From NCBI RefSeq assembly GCF_000341145.1, contig NZ_ANBE01000014.1, positions 20,938 through 54,202 of the forward strand: a stretch of 33,265 nt of DNA, written 5' to 3'. Each line of letters begins with the position of its first letter. The first letter of the stretch is position 1. The notes below the pieces were generated by a model. The model was not told the origin of the DNA and did no database searches. It saw nothing but the letters and a program-made list of their open reading frames with translations. The position numbers were made by a program, and so were the translations under genes. Of the stretch, positions 22,273-31,902 are shown one piece after another. The DNA comes from Nocardiopsis xinjiangensis YIM 90004. Lineage in GTDB: Bacteria > Actinomycetota > Actinomycetes > Streptosporangiales > Streptosporangiaceae.

Positions 22273-22602
22273 ATGCCCGGACACGATATGGTGGATGGAG
22301 ACGGTCCCGAGCACCCCGTGCGTACGTGCGTCGGTTGCCGTGCCCGTGCCGCGAAGGCAGATCTGGTGCGGCTCGTCAACGACAACGGTCGCGTCACGCC
22401 CGACACCCGGGGAGGGCTGCCCGGGCGCGGCGCTCACCTGCATCGGGACCGGCGCTGTCTGGAACTGGCGCAACGCCGTCGAGCCTGGTCGCGGGCCTTC
22501 CGCACCGCGGTCCCCCGGGGAGTCGGCGCGTGGGACGACTCACGCGTGGCGGCTCTTTTCGGCCCGGACCCGTGTGACTCGCCGGATCACGAATCCGGTT
22601 AG
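22273..22602 (+). CDS. ylxR: YlxR-family RNA-binding protein (RnpM)
   Basis: A 109-residue basic protein of the YlxR/DUF448 family, encoded in many bacteria between nusA and infB. Visible signature: [19 protein letters not shown], then the strand/turn [31 protein letters not shown]. In Bacillus the family member binds RNase P RNA and modulates it; this is family knowledge. The start is uncertain: ATG 22273 was taken, while ATG 22288 or GTG 22318 would also keep the domain. No clear ribosome site, consistent with coupling to nusA 13 bases upstream. Confidence 0.9.
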   Translation: MPGHDMVDGDGPEHPVRTCVGCRARAAKADLVRLVNDNGRVTPDTRGGLPGRGAHLHRDRRCLELAQRRRAWSRAFRTAVPRGVGAWDDSRVAALFGPDPCDSPDHESG

Positions 22603-22609
22603 GGTGGGA

Positions 22610-22768
22610 ATGTCTGGGCCGGTCTCAGGGTTGTTATGACCGAGGTCGGCGAAACGGTGCTGCGTGGGCATGCAGAACCGGCCCATTGTTGTGTAGCGAT
22701 GAGGAAGCAGGTCGAGATTGCGATGAGCGCCTGATGAGTACGCAGCGATGAGTAGTAACTCAAGCTAA
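22610..22768 (+). other. chain of four overlapping minimal ORFs between ylxR and infB
   Basis: Four short frames follow one another, each start overlapping the previous stop. ORF 1, 22610-22639 (9 codons plus stop, preceded by GGGTGGG); ORF 2, 22636-22734 (32 codons, joined by ATGA); ORF 3, 22734-22751 (5 codons, joined by TGATG); ORF 4, 22748-22768 (6 codons, joined by ATGA). The motif ATGAG recurs four times from 22699 to 22752. infB begins 48 bases later. I recall similar GATGAG-rich sequence before infB in Streptomyces. A leader that couples ribosome traffic to infB expression is inference. Confidence 0.5.
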
Positions 22769-22816
22769 CGACGGTCCGGTACGTGCCCAGCCCCGGACCG
22801 AAGCTGAAGGAGAGTA

Positions 22817-25666
22817 GTGGCGAAGGTCCGGGTATACGAACTCGCCAAGGAGTTCGGCGTAGAGAGCAAGGTCGTTCTGGCCAAGCTCAGTGACATGGGC
22901 GAATTCGTCCGTTCGGCATCCTCCACGATAGAGGCTCCGGTCGTACGACGCCTGAAGGAAGCCTTCAACGAATCCGGTGACGGCGGCGGCAGCGGCGACA
23001 GCGGTGCCGAGGCCAAGAAGAAGCCTGCCCCGAAGCCGGGTCCCAAGCCCGCGCCGCAGGGCGAGGCCCCCAAGCCCGCCCCGAAGCCGGGCCCCAAGCC
23101 CGCGCCGAAGCCGGGTCCCAAGCCCGCGCCGCAGGGTGAGACCGAGGCCCCCAAGGGTGAGGCCGCCAAGCCCGCCCCGAAGCCGGGCTCGCAGGGTGGC
23201 CGTCCCCAGAACGGTGAGCAGCGCGGTCGTGGTCCGAAGCCGGGACCGCGCTCGGGCGGTCCCCGTCCGGGCAACAACCCGTTCGCCTCCAACGCCTCCG
23301 GCATGGGCTCCAACAAGCCCGGGCCCAAGCCCGGTCCGCGCTCCGGCGGCACTCCGAAGCCGGGCCCGCAGGGCGGTGGCGAGCGTGCCCCGCGTCCCGG
23401 TGGCAGCGCTCCGAAGCCGGGGCCGCGTCCCGGGCCTCCCGCCGGTGCTTCCGGTGGTGCCTCCGGTGGTGCCTCCGGTGGTGCCCCGCGTCCCGGTGGC
23501 GGCGCTCCGAAGCCGGGGCCGCGTCCCGGGGGTCCGCGCCCCAGCCCGATGAACATGCCGGCCTCGCGCCCGACCCCGCCCCCGGGCGGCGGCCGCGGTG
23601 GCGGTGGCGGCCGTCCCGGCAGCGGCGGTGGCCGCGGACGTCCCGGAGCCCCTGCGGGCCAGCGTCCGGGCAGTGGCGGCGGTGGCGGTCGTCCCGGTGG
23701 TTTCGGTGGCCGTCCCGGCGGTCGTGGCCGCGGTGGCGGTACCGCTGGTGCGTTCGGTCGTCCCGGTGGTCGTCCGGGCCGTTCCCGCAAGTCCAAGAAG
23801 CAGCGTCGTCAAGAGTTCCACGACCTTCAGGCCCCGTCCTTCGGCGGCGTGAAGATCCCCAGTGGGAACAACCAGACGATCCGTCTGTCGCGGGGCGCCT
23901 CGCTCTCGGACTTCGGTGACAAGATCGACGTCAACCCGGCGTCGCTGGTCCAGGTCATGATGCACCTGGGCGAGATGGCCACCGCGACCCAGTCCTTGCC
24001 GGACGAGGCTCTCGTCCTGCTCGGCGACGAGCTCAAGTACAAGGTCGAGGTCGTCAGCCCCGAGGACGAGGACCGCGAGCTCCTGGAGTCCTTCTCCATC
24101 GACTTCGGTGAGAACAGGGGCAGCGACGAGGACCTGCGTCCGCGTCCGCCGGTGGTCACCGTCATGGGTCACGTCGACCACGGTAAGACCCGACTGCTGG
24201 ACACCATCCGCAAGACCAACGTCGTCAGCGGCGAGGCCGGCGGGATCACCCAGCACATCGGTGCCTACCAGGTCGCCACGGAGGTCGACGAGGAGGAGCG
24301 CAAGCTCACCTTCATCGACACCCCTGGCCACGAGGCGTTCACCGCCATGCGTGCCCGTGGTGCGAAGGCCACCGACATCGCCGTGCTGGTCGTGGCGGCC
24401 GACGACGGCGTCAAGCCGCAGACGGCCGAGGCCATCGACCACGCCAAGGCGGCCGAGGTGCCGATCGTGGTCGCGATCAACAAGATCGACGTCGAGGGCG
24501 CAGACCCGCAAAAGGTCCGCTCCCAGATGACGGAGTACGGTCTGGTCGCCGAGGAGTTCGGTGGCGACGTGCAGTTCGTCGAGATCTCCGCCCTCAAGGG
24601 CGAGAACATCGACGCCCTGCTGGAGTCGGTCGTGCTGACCTCCGACGCGGCGCTCGACCTCAAGGCGAACCCGGAGATGGAGGCCCAGGGGCTGGCCATC
24701 GAGGCCTACCTCGACCGCGGTCGAGGTTCCATGGCCACCGTCCTGGTGCAGCGAGGCACGCTCAACGTCGGTGACTCCATCGTCTGCGGCGACGCGCACG
24801 GCCGTGTGCGGGCCATGCTCGACGAGCACGGCCAGAACGTGCAGAGCGCCGAGCCGTCCCGTCCGGTGCAGGTCCTGGGTCTGACCAACGTGCCCAGCGC
24901 CGGCGACAACTTCCTGGTGGTCAAGGACGACCGGGTCGCGCGGCAGATCGCCCAGCAGCGTGAGGCGCGCGAGCGCTTCGCCCAGCAGGCGCGTTCGGCC
25001 CGTCGGGTCACCCTCGACACCTGGCAGGACCACCTCAAGGAGGGCGAGCGCTCCGAGCTGCTCCTCCTCATCAAGGGTGACACCTCCGGTTCGGTCGAGG
25101 CGCTCGAGGAGTCGCTGCTCAAGATCGACGCCGGCGGTGACGAGGTCAGTATCCGCGTCATCGGTCGCGGTGTCGGTGCGATCACGCAGAACGACATCAA
25201 CCTGGCGACGTCCGCCGATGCGATCATCGTCGGCTTCAATGTTCGGCCCGAGGGCAAGAACAGCGAGCTGGCCGACCGCATGGGTGTGGACATCCGGTAC
25301 TACTCGGTCATCTACCAGGCCATCGACGAGGTCGAGGCCGCTGTCAAGGGTCTCCTCAAGCCCATCTACGAGGAGGTCCAGCTCGGCAGCGCCGAGATCC
25401 GCGAGGTCTTCAAGGTGCCGAAGATCGGCAACATCGCCGGTTCGATCGTCCGCAGCGGTCTGATCCGCCGCAACGCCAAGGCACGCGTCATCCGCGAGGG
25501 TGTCGTCATCTCCGAGAACCTCAACGTGGAGTCCCTGCGCAGGTTCAAGGACGACGCCACCGAGGTCCGCGACGGCTTCGAGTGCGGTATCGGTGTCGGC
25601 TACAACGACCTCAGGGTCGAGGACGTCATCGAGACCTACGAAATGAAGGAGAAGCCCCGCGACTGA
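22817..25666 (+). CDS. infB: translation initiation factor IF-2
   Basis: A 949-residue GTPase that places initiator tRNA on the ribosome. An IF2N domain starts the protein ([20 protein letters not shown]). Residues about 55-335 form a low-complexity linker of Pro, Gly, Ala, Lys and Arg with repeats such as [11 protein letters not shown] and GASGGASGG. The G domain has [10 protein letters not shown] (449-458), DTPGHEAF and NKIDVEG, followed by domains II, III and the C-terminal tRNA-binding domain. The long linker is typical of actinobacteria. The GTG at 22817 follows GAAGGAGAG. A chain of mini-ORFs lies just upstream and a terminator follows. Confidence 0.97.
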   Translation: MAKVRVYELAKEFGVESKVVLAKLSDMGEFVRSASSTIEAPVVRRLKEAFNESGDGGGSGDSGAEAKKKPAPKPGPKPAPQGEAPKPAPKPGPKPAPKPGPKPAPQGETEAPKGEAAKPAPKPGSQGGRPQNGEQRGRGPKPGPRSGGPRPGNNPFASNASGMGSNKPGPKPGPRSGGTPKPGPQGGGERAPRPGGSAPKPGPRPGPPAGASGGASGGASGGAPRPGGGAPKPGPRPGGPRPSPMNMPASRPTPPPGGGRGGGGGRPGSGGGRGRPGAPAGQRPGSGGGGGRPGGFGGRPGGRGRGGGTAGAFGRPGGRPGRSRKSKKQRRQEFHDLQAPSFGGVKIPSGNNQTIRLSRGASLSDFGDKIDVNPASLVQVMMHLGEMATATQSLPDEALVLLGDELKYKVEVVSPEDEDRELLESFSIDFGENRGSDEDLRPRPPVVTVMGHVDHGKTRLLDTIRKTNVVSGEAGGITQHIGAYQVATEVDEEERKLTFIDTPGHEAFTAMRARGAKATDIAVLVVAADDGVKPQTAEAIDHAKAAEVPIVVAINKIDVEGADPQKVRSQMTEYGLVAEEFGGDVQFVEISALKGENIDALLESVVLTSDAALDLKANPEMEAQGLAIEAYLDRGRGSMATVLVQRGTLNVGDSIVCGDAHGRVRAMLDEHGQNVQSAEPSRPVQVLGLTNVPSAGDNFLVVKDDRVARQIAQQREARERFAQQARSARRVTLDTWQDHLKEGERSELLLLIKGDTSGSVEALEESLLKIDAGGDEVSIRVIGRGVGAITQNDINLATSADAIIVGFNVRPEGKNSELADRMGVDIRYYSVIYQAIDEVEAAVKGLLKPIYEEVQLGSAEIREVFKVPKIGNIAGSIVRSGLIRRNAKARVIREGVVISENLNVESLRRFKDDATEVRDGFECGIGVGYNDLRVEDVIETYEMKEKPRD

Positions 25667-25685
25667 TCGGGAGCAGGGCGTACTC

Positions 25686-25750
25686 CGGGCTCGCACGGAG
25701 CCCGAATCCGTGAGGGGCCCCGGCCGGCACACGGCCGGGGCCCCGCCTTT
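25686..25750 (+). terminator. tandem hairpins after infB
   Basis: A 7-bp hairpin (25686-25692 with 25698-25704) is followed by a perfect 13-bp stem GGGGCCCCGGCCG/CGGCCGGGGCCCC (25714-25726, 25732-25744) with a 5-base loop and GCCTTTG. It lies inside the infB-DUF503-rbfA gene order, so it may be a partial terminator. Confidence 0.75.
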
Positions 25751-25779
25751 GACGGTTCACACACACCACGGGTGATCAC

Positions 25780-26085
25780 TTGTACGTTGGGGCGCTGACT
25801 CTGGACGTCCTCCTCGGTGATGTCCATTCGCTCAAACAGAAACGTTCGCTGGTCCGTCCGATCCTGTCCGAACTGCGCCGGAAGTTCTCGGTCGCGGTCT
25901 CGGAGGTGGGTGATCAGGACCTGTACCGGCGGGCCAAGATCGGTGTGGCGGTGGTGGCACCATCGGCTGCCCACACCAGGGACCAGATGGACAGCTGCGA
26001 ATGCTTCGTCGCGGACCGTCCCGAACTGGAGCTGCTGTCCGCCAGGCAGCGGCTCTTCAACGAAGAGGAAGAAGACGATGGTTGA
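25780..26085 (+). CDS. DUF503 family protein
   Basis: A 101-residue protein of the DUF503 family, a regular neighbour of rbfA in Gram-positive bacteria. It opens YVGALTLDVLLGDVHSLKQK, the family hallmark, and continues RSLVRPILSELRRKFSVAVSEVGDQDLYRRAKIGVAVVA. The start is an unusual TTG at 25780 with GGGTGA upstream; the next codons (YVGALTL) fit the family N-terminus, so a later start would cut the conserved strand. It overlaps rbfA by eight bases. Cellular role unknown; a link to ribosome maturation is inferred from position. Confidence 0.9.
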   Translation: MYVGALTLDVLLGDVHSLKQKRSLVRPILSELRRKFSVAVSEVGDQDLYRRAKIGVAVVAPSAAHTRDQMDSCECFVADRPELELLSARQRLFNEEEEDDG

Positions 26086-26515
26086 CGCCGCACGTGCGCG
26101 CAGGATCGCCGACCGCATCCAGCGCATCGTCGCCGAGATGCTGGATCGGCGTATCAAGGACCCGCGCCTGGGTTTTGTCACCGTGACCGATGCGCGCATC
26201 ACCGCTGACCTGCGGGACGCCACGGTGTACTACACGGTGTTCGGCAGCGACGAGGAGCAGGTCGCCTCCGCTGCTGCTCTGGAGAGCGCCAAGGGCGTGA
26301 TCCGCAGCGAGGTGGGCCGCCAGACCGGGATCCGCCACACCCCCTCCCTGACCTTCGTCATCGACGAGGTGCACGAGAACGCCCAGCACATCGAGCAGCT
26401 GCTGGCCAAGGCACGCCGCGAGGACGAGGAAAAGGCCGAGCAGGCCGCCGACGCCAGCCCGGTGGGCGAGGCCGACCCGTACAAGGCTCCCCGCGAGCCC
26501 GAGGACGAGGACTAG
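26078..26515 (+). CDS. rbfA: 30S ribosome-binding factor RbfA
   Basis: A 145-residue KH-fold protein needed for late 16S rRNA processing and 30S maturation. Family landmarks are ARRIADRIQRIVAEMLDRRI, KDPRLGFVTVTDARITADLR, DATVYYTVFG, and RHTPSLTFVIDEVHENAQHI. The C-terminal tail (from about 115) is acidic and poorly conserved. The ATG lies inside the end of the DUF503 gene (8-base overlap), showing translational coupling; the purine-rich GAAGAGGAAGAAG provides the ribosome site. Confidence 0.96.
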   Translation: MVDAARARRIADRIQRIVAEMLDRRIKDPRLGFVTVTDARITADLRDATVYYTVFGSDEEQVASAAALESAKGVIRSEVGRQTGIRHTPSLTFVIDEVHENAQHIEQLLAKARREDEEKAEQAADASPVGEADPYKAPREPEDED

Positions 26516-26588
26516 GGACTGCTCGGCGGACACCGCTTCCCCGCTGCGCGACGGGAGGCGTCCACCGAACAGACCCGGACAGGACCGG

Positions 26589-26617
26589 CGGCGGCCCCGT
26601 GCCGCCGTCCTTTCTTC
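26589..26617 (+). terminator. hairpin with pyrimidine tail between rbfA and truB
   Basis: CGGCGGC (26589-26595) pairs with GCCGCCG (26601-26607) around five bases and is followed by TCCTTTCTT. A possible attenuator or terminator ahead of truB. Confidence 0.5.
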
Positions 26618-26630
26618 GATGAGGAGCACC

Positions 26631-27518
26631 ATGGCCGACAGCGGTGTCGTGGTCGTCGACAAACCCGCCGACTGGACCTCGCACGACGTGGTCGCCCGCA
26701 CCCGCCGTCTGGCGCGCACGCGCCGCGTCGGACACGCGGGGACGCTGGATCCGATGGCGACCGGGGTGCTGGTGCTGGGCATCGAGAAGGGCACCAAGCT
26801 CCTCGGGCACCTGACCCTCACCGAGAAGACCTACGAGGCGACCTTCCGTCTGGGGCTGAGCACCAACACCGACGACGCCGAGGGCGAGTCCGGTGAGCGC
26901 CGTGACGCCTCGGGCGTCACCGAGGAGGGGGTGCGGTCCGCGGTCGCTCAGCTGACCGGGACCATCCAGCAGGTCCCTCCGCAGGTCAGCGCGATCAAGG
27001 TGGACGGGAAGCGGGCCTACAAGTCCGCCCGTGAGGGCAAGGAGGTCGCTCTCGAGGCCCGGGAGACCACCGTGTCGGAGTTCGACGTCACCGAGGTGCG
27101 ACGTGTGGAGGCCCCCGAGGGGGCTTTCGTCGATGTCGACGCCGTGGTGACCTGCTCCAGCGGTACCTATGTCCGTTCGCTGGCCCGCGACATGGGCGAG
27201 GACCTGGGTGTGGGCGGGCACCTGACCGCTCTGCGCCGTACCCGTGTGGGCCCCTACGATCTGGCGCAGGCGCGTACCCTCGACGAGCTCGCCGAGGAGT
27301 TCACGCAGCTGCCCCTGGCGCAGTCCGTGGCCGCAGCGTTTCCCGTGCGGACCTTGGACGAGGGTGAGACCGCGCGGATCCGGCACGGGAACCGGATCGG
27401 CCCCAGCTCCCTCGGGGAGGGCCCGATCGGGCTGTTCGCCCCCGACGGCACCGTGGTCGCCTTGGGTGAGAACCGCCCGGGTCACATGAAACCCGTCGTG
27501 GTCTTCGCCCCGGCCTGA
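26631..27518 (+). CDS. truB: tRNA pseudouridine-55 synthase
   Basis: A 295-residue enzyme that converts U55 of the tRNA T-loop to pseudouridine. The catalytic Asp40 sits in HAGTLDPMATGVLVLG; KPADWTSHDVV, EKTYEATFRLGLSTNTDDAEG, QVPPQVSAIKVDGKRAY and CSSGTYVRSLARDMGE follow in family order, then a short C-terminal PUA-like part. The ATG at 26631 has GAGGAG five bases upstream. It follows rbfA after 115 bases that contain a hairpin. Confidence 0.97.
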   Translation: MADSGVVVVDKPADWTSHDVVARTRRLARTRRVGHAGTLDPMATGVLVLGIEKGTKLLGHLTLTEKTYEATFRLGLSTNTDDAEGESGERRDASGVTEEGVRSAVAQLTGTIQQVPPQVSAIKVDGKRAYKSAREGKEVALEARETTVSEFDVTEVRRVEAPEGAFVDVDAVVTCSSGTYVRSLARDMGEDLGVGGHLTALRRTRVGPYDLAQARTLDELAEEFTQLPLAQSVAAAFPVRTLDEGETARIRHGNRIGPSSLGEGPIGLFAPDGTVVALGENRPGHMKPVVVFAPA

Positions 27519-27645
27519 AACGGGACTCATGGTCCCGGATCCTCTGGCTGGAAGGTGGTTCGCCCGGGGCCGTATGTGCCGGACGGAAGCGCGGGCGTGG
27601 CACGCTTGGGGACGACCTTCACGCAGACGAACAAGGGGACCGATC

Positions 27646-28593
27646 GTGCGCCGATGGGACGGGCTGGAGAGTATCCCCTCCGGGTGGGAGCGCTCGGTGG
27701 TGGCAGTGGGTGTCTTCGACGGGGTGCACTGCGGGCACCGCGCCATCGTCGGGACCGCGGCCGAACTCGGCCGCGAACTCGGGTCGTCCGTGGTCGCGGT
27801 GACCTTCGAGCCGCACCCGCAGGCCGTCCTGCGCGGCACGGGCCCGTCCGTGCTCACCCCGGTGGACCGGCGCGTGGAACTGCTCGGGCGGAGCGGGGCC
27901 GACGCCGTCGTGGTCCTGCCCTTCACCGAGGAGCTCTCCGCGCTCTCCCCCGAGGAGTTCGCCCGTCATGTCCTCGTGGAGCACCTGCACGCGGCGGCCG
28001 TCGTCGTGGGTGAGGACTTCCGGTTCGGCCACCGCGCCGCCGGCACCGTCGCCGCGCTCCGCGGCCTCGGTGCCGAACACGGTTTCACCGCCCACGGGGT
28101 GCCCTTGGTCTCCGACGACGGCGGCCCCGTCACCTCCACACGTGTGCGCGCTCTCCTGGCCGAGGGCGACGTGGCCGGCGCCGCCGAACTCCTGGGCCGC
28201 CCCCACCGGACCGAGGGCCACGTCGTGCACGGGGCCGCACGCGGGCGCGAGCTGCTCGGGTTCCCCACCGCGAACCTGGACCTGGCCCCCGGTACGGCCG
28301 TGCCCGGTGACGGGGTCTACGCCGGGTGGATGACCCGCCTGGGCGCCGCTCCGGAGGAGGACCGGTGGCCCGCCGCGATCTCGGTCGGCACGAATCCGAC
28401 CTTCGACGGCGCCGAACGCACGGTCGAGGCCTACGCACTCGACCGCGACGACCTGGAGCTCTACGGGGTTCCCGTGGCGGTCGAGTTCACCGTGCACATC
28501 CGCGGCCAGGAGCGCTTCGACTCCGTGGACGAGCTCGTCCACGCCATGAACCGCGACGTCGACCGTTGCCGGAAGGTCCTCGTCGGCGGGTGA
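27646..28593 (+). CDS. ribF: bifunctional riboflavin kinase / FAD synthetase
   Basis: A 315-residue two-domain enzyme making FMN from riboflavin and then FAD. The N-terminal adenylyltransferase domain has VGVFDGVHCGH (21-31), VTFEPHP and VVGEDFRFGHRAAG; the C-terminal kinase domain starts near 180 with GRPHRTEGHVVHGAARGREL and the signature LGFPTANL. The GTG at 27646 follows AGGGGA by six bases. It stands 127 bases after truB, in the order common to actinobacteria. Confidence 0.96.
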   Translation: MRRWDGLESIPSGWERSVVAVGVFDGVHCGHRAIVGTAAELGRELGSSVVAVTFEPHPQAVLRGTGPSVLTPVDRRVELLGRSGADAVVVLPFTEELSALSPEEFARHVLVEHLHAAAVVVGEDFRFGHRAAGTVAALRGLGAEHGFTAHGVPLVSDDGGPVTSTRVRALLAEGDVAGAAELLGRPHRTEGHVVHGAARGRELLGFPTANLDLAPGTAVPGDGVYAGWMTRLGAAPEEDRWPAAISVGTNPTFDGAERTVEAYALDRDDLELYGVPVAVEFTVHIRGQERFDSVDELVHAMNRDVDRCRKVLVGG

Positions 28594-28640
28594 GGCCCGT
28601 GCCACCAGCGCGCTCCGCCCGAGCACTGTCCGCGCTGCGG

Positions 28641-28646
28641 TAAGAT
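28641..28646 (+). promoter_or_regulatory. candidate -10 element for rpsO
   Basis: TAAGAT lies about 180 bases before the rpsO GTG, leaving a long leader. No clear -35 was seen 17 bases upstream. Confidence 0.35.
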
Positions 28647-28735
28647 CGAGACGTTCACGTGTGCCCCCCATGGCGTTATCGGCCGGGGGAAGCGGATCAC
28701 TCGGCCCGATCGGCGCCGGGCCGTACGCACACGCG

Positions 28736-28765
28736 ACGGTGACTGTTCGTACGCGCGGTCACCGT
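28736..28765 (+). promoter_or_regulatory. hairpin in the rpsO leader, possible S15 autoregulatory element
   Basis: ACGGTGAC (28736-28743) pairs with GTCACCGT (28758-28765) around a 14-base loop, about 60 bases before rpsO. S15 commonly represses its own message through structured leaders, including in actinobacteria; whether this stem is part of one is inferred. Confidence 0.35.
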
Positions 28766-28827
28766 GTCCGGATCCGAGGCCCGAGCCCCGGAGCTCTCCC
28801 GCGTACCGAATCACGAGAAGGAGCGAC

Positions 28828-29097
28828 GTGTCGATCGACGCCGCCACCAAGCAGCAAATCATCAAGGAGTACGGCACCACCGAAGGTGACACCGGCTCCC
28901 CCGAGGTCCAGGTCGCTGTGATGACCCACCGGATCACCAAGCTGACCGAGCACCTCAAGACCCACAAGCAGGACCACCACACCCGTCGTGGCCTGCTCCT
29001 GATGGTCGGCCGCCGCAGCCGTCTGCTCAAGTACGTTGCGAAGCAGGACATCAACCGTTACCGCTCGCTCATCGGACGTCTGGGCCTGCGCCGGTAG
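28828..29097 (+). CDS. rpsO: 30S ribosomal protein S15
   Basis: An 89-residue ribosomal protein binding 16S rRNA in the central domain. The whole length matches the family: [61 protein letters not shown], and [20 protein letters not shown]. The start is GTG with GAAGGAG upstream. It has its own long leader and a terminator-like stem after it, followed by pnp, the usual order. Confidence 0.98.
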   Translation: MSIDAATKQQIIKEYGTTEGDTGSPEVQVAVMTHRITKLTEHLKTHKQDHHTRRGLLLMVGRRSRLLKYVAKQDINRYRSLIGRLGLRR

Positions 29098-29145
29098 GAC
29101 GTGAGCACCGAGTCCGGAGCGAGCACCGGGCCCAGGTGTGTTGTG

Positions 29146-29175
29146 GGAGGGAGTGGCCGCGGCCGCTCCCTCTTT
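29146..29175 (+). terminator. terminator of rpsO
   Basis: A ten- to eleven-bp stem (29146/29147-29156 with 29163-29172/29173; one G-T pair inside) encloses CCGCGG and is followed by TTTGTTAG. Confidence 0.75.
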
Positions 29176-29277
29176 GTTAGTAAGGTGTTGTAAGGCCCGC
29201 CCCGGTGGGCCGCGTCGTTTCGCACACGACGCTGAACACGCCCGTGATCTGCTTCCTCGGCCGCAGAGTCGAGGCCG

Positions 29278-29315
29278 GTCCTCGGTAGTGGTCCCCGGCG
29301 CACGCCGCCGAGGAC
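29278..29315 (+). repeat. stem-loop in the pnp leader
   Basis: GTCCTCGG (29278-29285) pairs with CCGAGGAC (29308-29315) across a 22-base loop. A possible RNase III target or leader structure controlling pnp; not demonstrated. Confidence 0.4.
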
Positions 29316-29427
29316 TTCGATCGATGACCGGTCGTCATCAACTCCGGGGCACGGACACGGGCACCGACCCGAGATGTCGGCGGGCACTGTGCCCGCCCGA
29401 CGCCAAGCGTGTAGTAGGAGGTCGCCC

Positions 29428-31743
29428 ATGGAGGGCGTTTACTCAGCCGAAGCCGTCATCGACAACGGCAGTTTCGGTACCCGTACCATCCGTTTCGAGA
29501 CCGGGCGTCTGGCCCGCCAGGCCGCCGGTTCGGCCACGGTCTACCTGGACGACGAGACCGTCGTCCTGTCGGCCACGACCGCCTCGAAGCGCCCCAAGGA
29601 CAACCTCGACTTCTTCCCCCTGACGGTGGACGTCGAGGAGCGCATGTACGCCGCCGGCCGCATCCCCGGCTCCTTCTTCCGTCGTGAGGGCCGGCCCTCC
29701 GAGGACGCCGTCCTCACCTGCCGCCTCATCGACCGCCCGCTGCGCCCCTCCTTCAAGAAGGGCCTGCGCAACGAGATCCAGGTCGTCGAGACGGTCCTGG
29801 CCCTGCACCCCGAGCACCTCTACGACGTCGTGGCCATCAACGCCGCCTCGATGTCGACGCAGATCTCCGGGATCCCCTTCTCCGGCCCCATCGGCGGCGT
29901 GCGCGTCGCCCTCGTCGAGGGCCAGTGGGTGGGCTTCCCGACCCACGCCGAGCTGCAGAACGCCACCTTCGACATGGTCGTGGCCGGCCGTGTGCTCGAG
30001 GACGGCGACGTCGCCATCATGATGGTCGAGGCCGAGTCCACCCCGCAGACCCTGAAGCTGGTCTCCGACGGCGCGGTGGGCCCCAACGAGCAGACCATCG
30101 GCGAGGGCCTGGAGGCCGCCAAGCCCTTCATCAAGGTCCTGTGCAAGGCCCAGGCCGCGGTCGCCGAGCAGGCCGCCCGCGAGACCGGCGAGTTCCCGAT
30201 CTTCCTCGACCACGAGGACGACGTGTACGAGGCCGTCGAGGGCTCCGTCCGCGAGGACCTGTCCCAGGCGCTCACCATCGCCGACAAGCAGGACCGCGAG
30301 AACAAGCTCGACGAGGTCAAGAACGGGGTCGCCGAGCGGCTGGCCGAGCAGTTCGAGGGGCGCGAGAAGGAGATCGGCGCCGCCTTCCGTGCGCTGAGCA
30401 AGCAGCTCATGCGCGAGCGCGTGCTGCGCGACCAGGTCCGTATCGACGGTCGCGGGCCCAAGGACATCCGCCAGCTCAGCGCCGAGGTCGGCGTGCTGCC
30501 GCGGGTGCACGGCTCCTCCCTCTTCGAGCGCGGTGAGACCCAGATCATGGGTGTCACCACCCTGAACATGCTGCGCATGGAGCAGACGGTCGACACGCTC
30601 AACCCGGACAAGACCAAGCGCTACATGCACAACTACAACTTCCCGCCCTACTCCACCGGTGAGACCGGCCGGGTGGGTTCGCCCAAGCGGCGCGAGATCG
30701 GGCACGGTGCCCTCGCCGAGCGCGCCCTGCTGCCGGTCCTGCCCTCGCGTGAGGAGTTCCCCTACGCGATCCGCCAGGTCTCCGAGGCGTTGGGCTCCAA
30801 CGGTTCCACGTCGATGGGTTCGGTCTGCGCCTCCACCATGTCCCTGATGGCGGCCGGCGTGCCGCTCAAGGAGATGGTCTCGGGCATCGCGATGGGTCTG
30901 ATCTCCGAAGGAGACCAGTTCGTCACGCTGACCGACATCCTCGGCGCCGAGGACGCTTTCGGCGACATGGACTTCAAGGTCGCCGGGACCCGGGAGCTGA
31001 TCACCGCGCTGCAGCTGGACACCAAGCTCGACGGCATCCCCGCCGAACAGCTGAGCCTGGCCCTGCAGCAGGCCCGCGGCGCCCGCCTGGCCATCCTCGA
31101 CGTCATGCAGGAGGCCATCGAGCGTCCGGCCGAGATGAGCCCGAATGCTCCGCGCATCCTGACCGTCCAGGTCCCGACCGAGAAGATCGGTGAGGTCATC
31201 GGCCCCAAGGGCAAGATGATCAACTCGATCCAGGACGACACCGGCGCCGACATCACCATCGAGGACGACGGCACGATCTACATCGGTGCCACCGACGGTC
31301 CCTCCGCCGAGGCCGCCCGGGACACCATCAACCAGATCGCCAACCCGACGATGCCCGAGGTCGGCGACCGCTACCTGGGCACGGTCGTCAAGACGACCAC
31401 GTTCGGTGCCTTCGTCTCGCTGCTGCCCGGCAAGGACGGTCTGCTGCACATCTCGCAGATCCGTAAGCTGCACGGCGGCCAGCGCATCGAGAACCTCGAC
31501 GACGTCATCGGCATCGGCGAGAAGATCCAGGTCGAGATCCGCGAGATCGACGACCGCGGCAAGCTGTCGCTGGTCCCGGTCGAGGTCGTTGAGTCCGAGG
31601 CCGCCAAGTCCGACGGCGAGTCCGCCGACAACGGCAAGGGCGAGGACAGCGCCAAGGACAACGGCAAGGACGACGGCAAGGACGACGACTCCGCGCCGCG
31701 CCGTCGCCGCCGTCGCAGCACGAGCCGCTCCGAGAACACCTGA
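29428..31743 (+). CDS. pnp: polyribonucleotide nucleotidyltransferase (PNPase)
   Basis: A 771-residue phosphorolytic 3'-5' exoribonuclease. Two RNase PH-like cores (about 10-230 and 325-550) with [42 protein letters not shown] and [20 protein letters not shown] are separated by a helical domain. A KH domain (about 575-635; [13 protein letters not shown]) and an S1 domain (about 644-716; [20 protein letters not shown]) follow. The tail is an acidic/Lys repeat ([20 protein letters not shown]) ending in an Arg cluster. AGGAGG lies before the ATG at 29428. In actinobacteria PNPase also makes heteropolymeric RNA tails. Confidence 0.97.
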   Translation: MEGVYSAEAVIDNGSFGTRTIRFETGRLARQAAGSATVYLDDETVVLSATTASKRPKDNLDFFPLTVDVEERMYAAGRIPGSFFRREGRPSEDAVLTCRLIDRPLRPSFKKGLRNEIQVVETVLALHPEHLYDVVAINAASMSTQISGIPFSGPIGGVRVALVEGQWVGFPTHAELQNATFDMVVAGRVLEDGDVAIMMVEAESTPQTLKLVSDGAVGPNEQTIGEGLEAAKPFIKVLCKAQAAVAEQAARETGEFPIFLDHEDDVYEAVEGSVREDLSQALTIADKQDRENKLDEVKNGVAERLAEQFEGREKEIGAAFRALSKQLMRERVLRDQVRIDGRGPKDIRQLSAEVGVLPRVHGSSLFERGETQIMGVTTLNMLRMEQTVDTLNPDKTKRYMHNYNFPPYSTGETGRVGSPKRREIGHGALAERALLPVLPSREEFPYAIRQVSEALGSNGSTSMGSVCASTMSLMAAGVPLKEMVSGIAMGLISEGDQFVTLTDILGAEDAFGDMDFKVAGTRELITALQLDTKLDGIPAEQLSLALQQARGARLAILDVMQEAIERPAEMSPNAPRILTVQVPTEKIGEVIGPKGKMINSIQDDTGADITIEDDGTIYIGATDGPSAEAARDTINQIANPTMPEVGDRYLGTVVKTTTFGAFVSLLPGKDGLLHISQIRKLHGGQRIENLDDVIGIGEKIQVEIREIDDRGKLSLVPVEVVESEAAKSDGESADNGKGEDSAKDNGKDDGKDDDSAPRRRRRRSTSRSENT

Positions 31744-31772
31744 TCGAGGGTGTCCTGAGGGCATGACGCCAC

Positions 31773-31809
31773 GGGGGCGGCCGTATCCGGAAAGGATGCG
31801 GCCGCCCCC
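31773..31809 (+). terminator. 16-bp hairpin after pnp
   Basis: A 16-bp stem (31773-31788 with 31794-31809, one G-T pair) with a GGAAA loop, 30 bases past the pnp stop. No T-tract, but the stem is very stable. Confidence 0.75.
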
Positions 31810-31902
31810 GACGCGTACGCTCGACGGCGCCACGCCACGGGCCACCGGACCACGCGGCGCCGGGCCCCGCACGATTCCCCCGCGACACGAAGAAGAGGTT
31901 TC

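Larger units (their letters stand above)
29098..29427. other. 330-base rpsO-pnp intergenic region
   Basis: It contains the rpsO terminator-like stem (29146-29175) and a second stem-loop (29278-29315). In Streptomyces the rpsO-pnp spacer is cut by RNase III as part of PNPase control; the second stem is a candidate for such a site here. No gene seen. Confidence 0.5.

Noticed and set aside
23020..23760. Repetitive DNA resembling a tandem or CRISPR-like array
   Set aside because: The repeats keep the IF-2 reading frame and encode the Pro/Lys/Gly linker, with no spacer structure.
22760..25732. Long open minus-strand frame opposite infB
   Set aside because: A shadow of the infB codon pattern; it shows Thr/Gly/Ala repeats and no recognisable domain.
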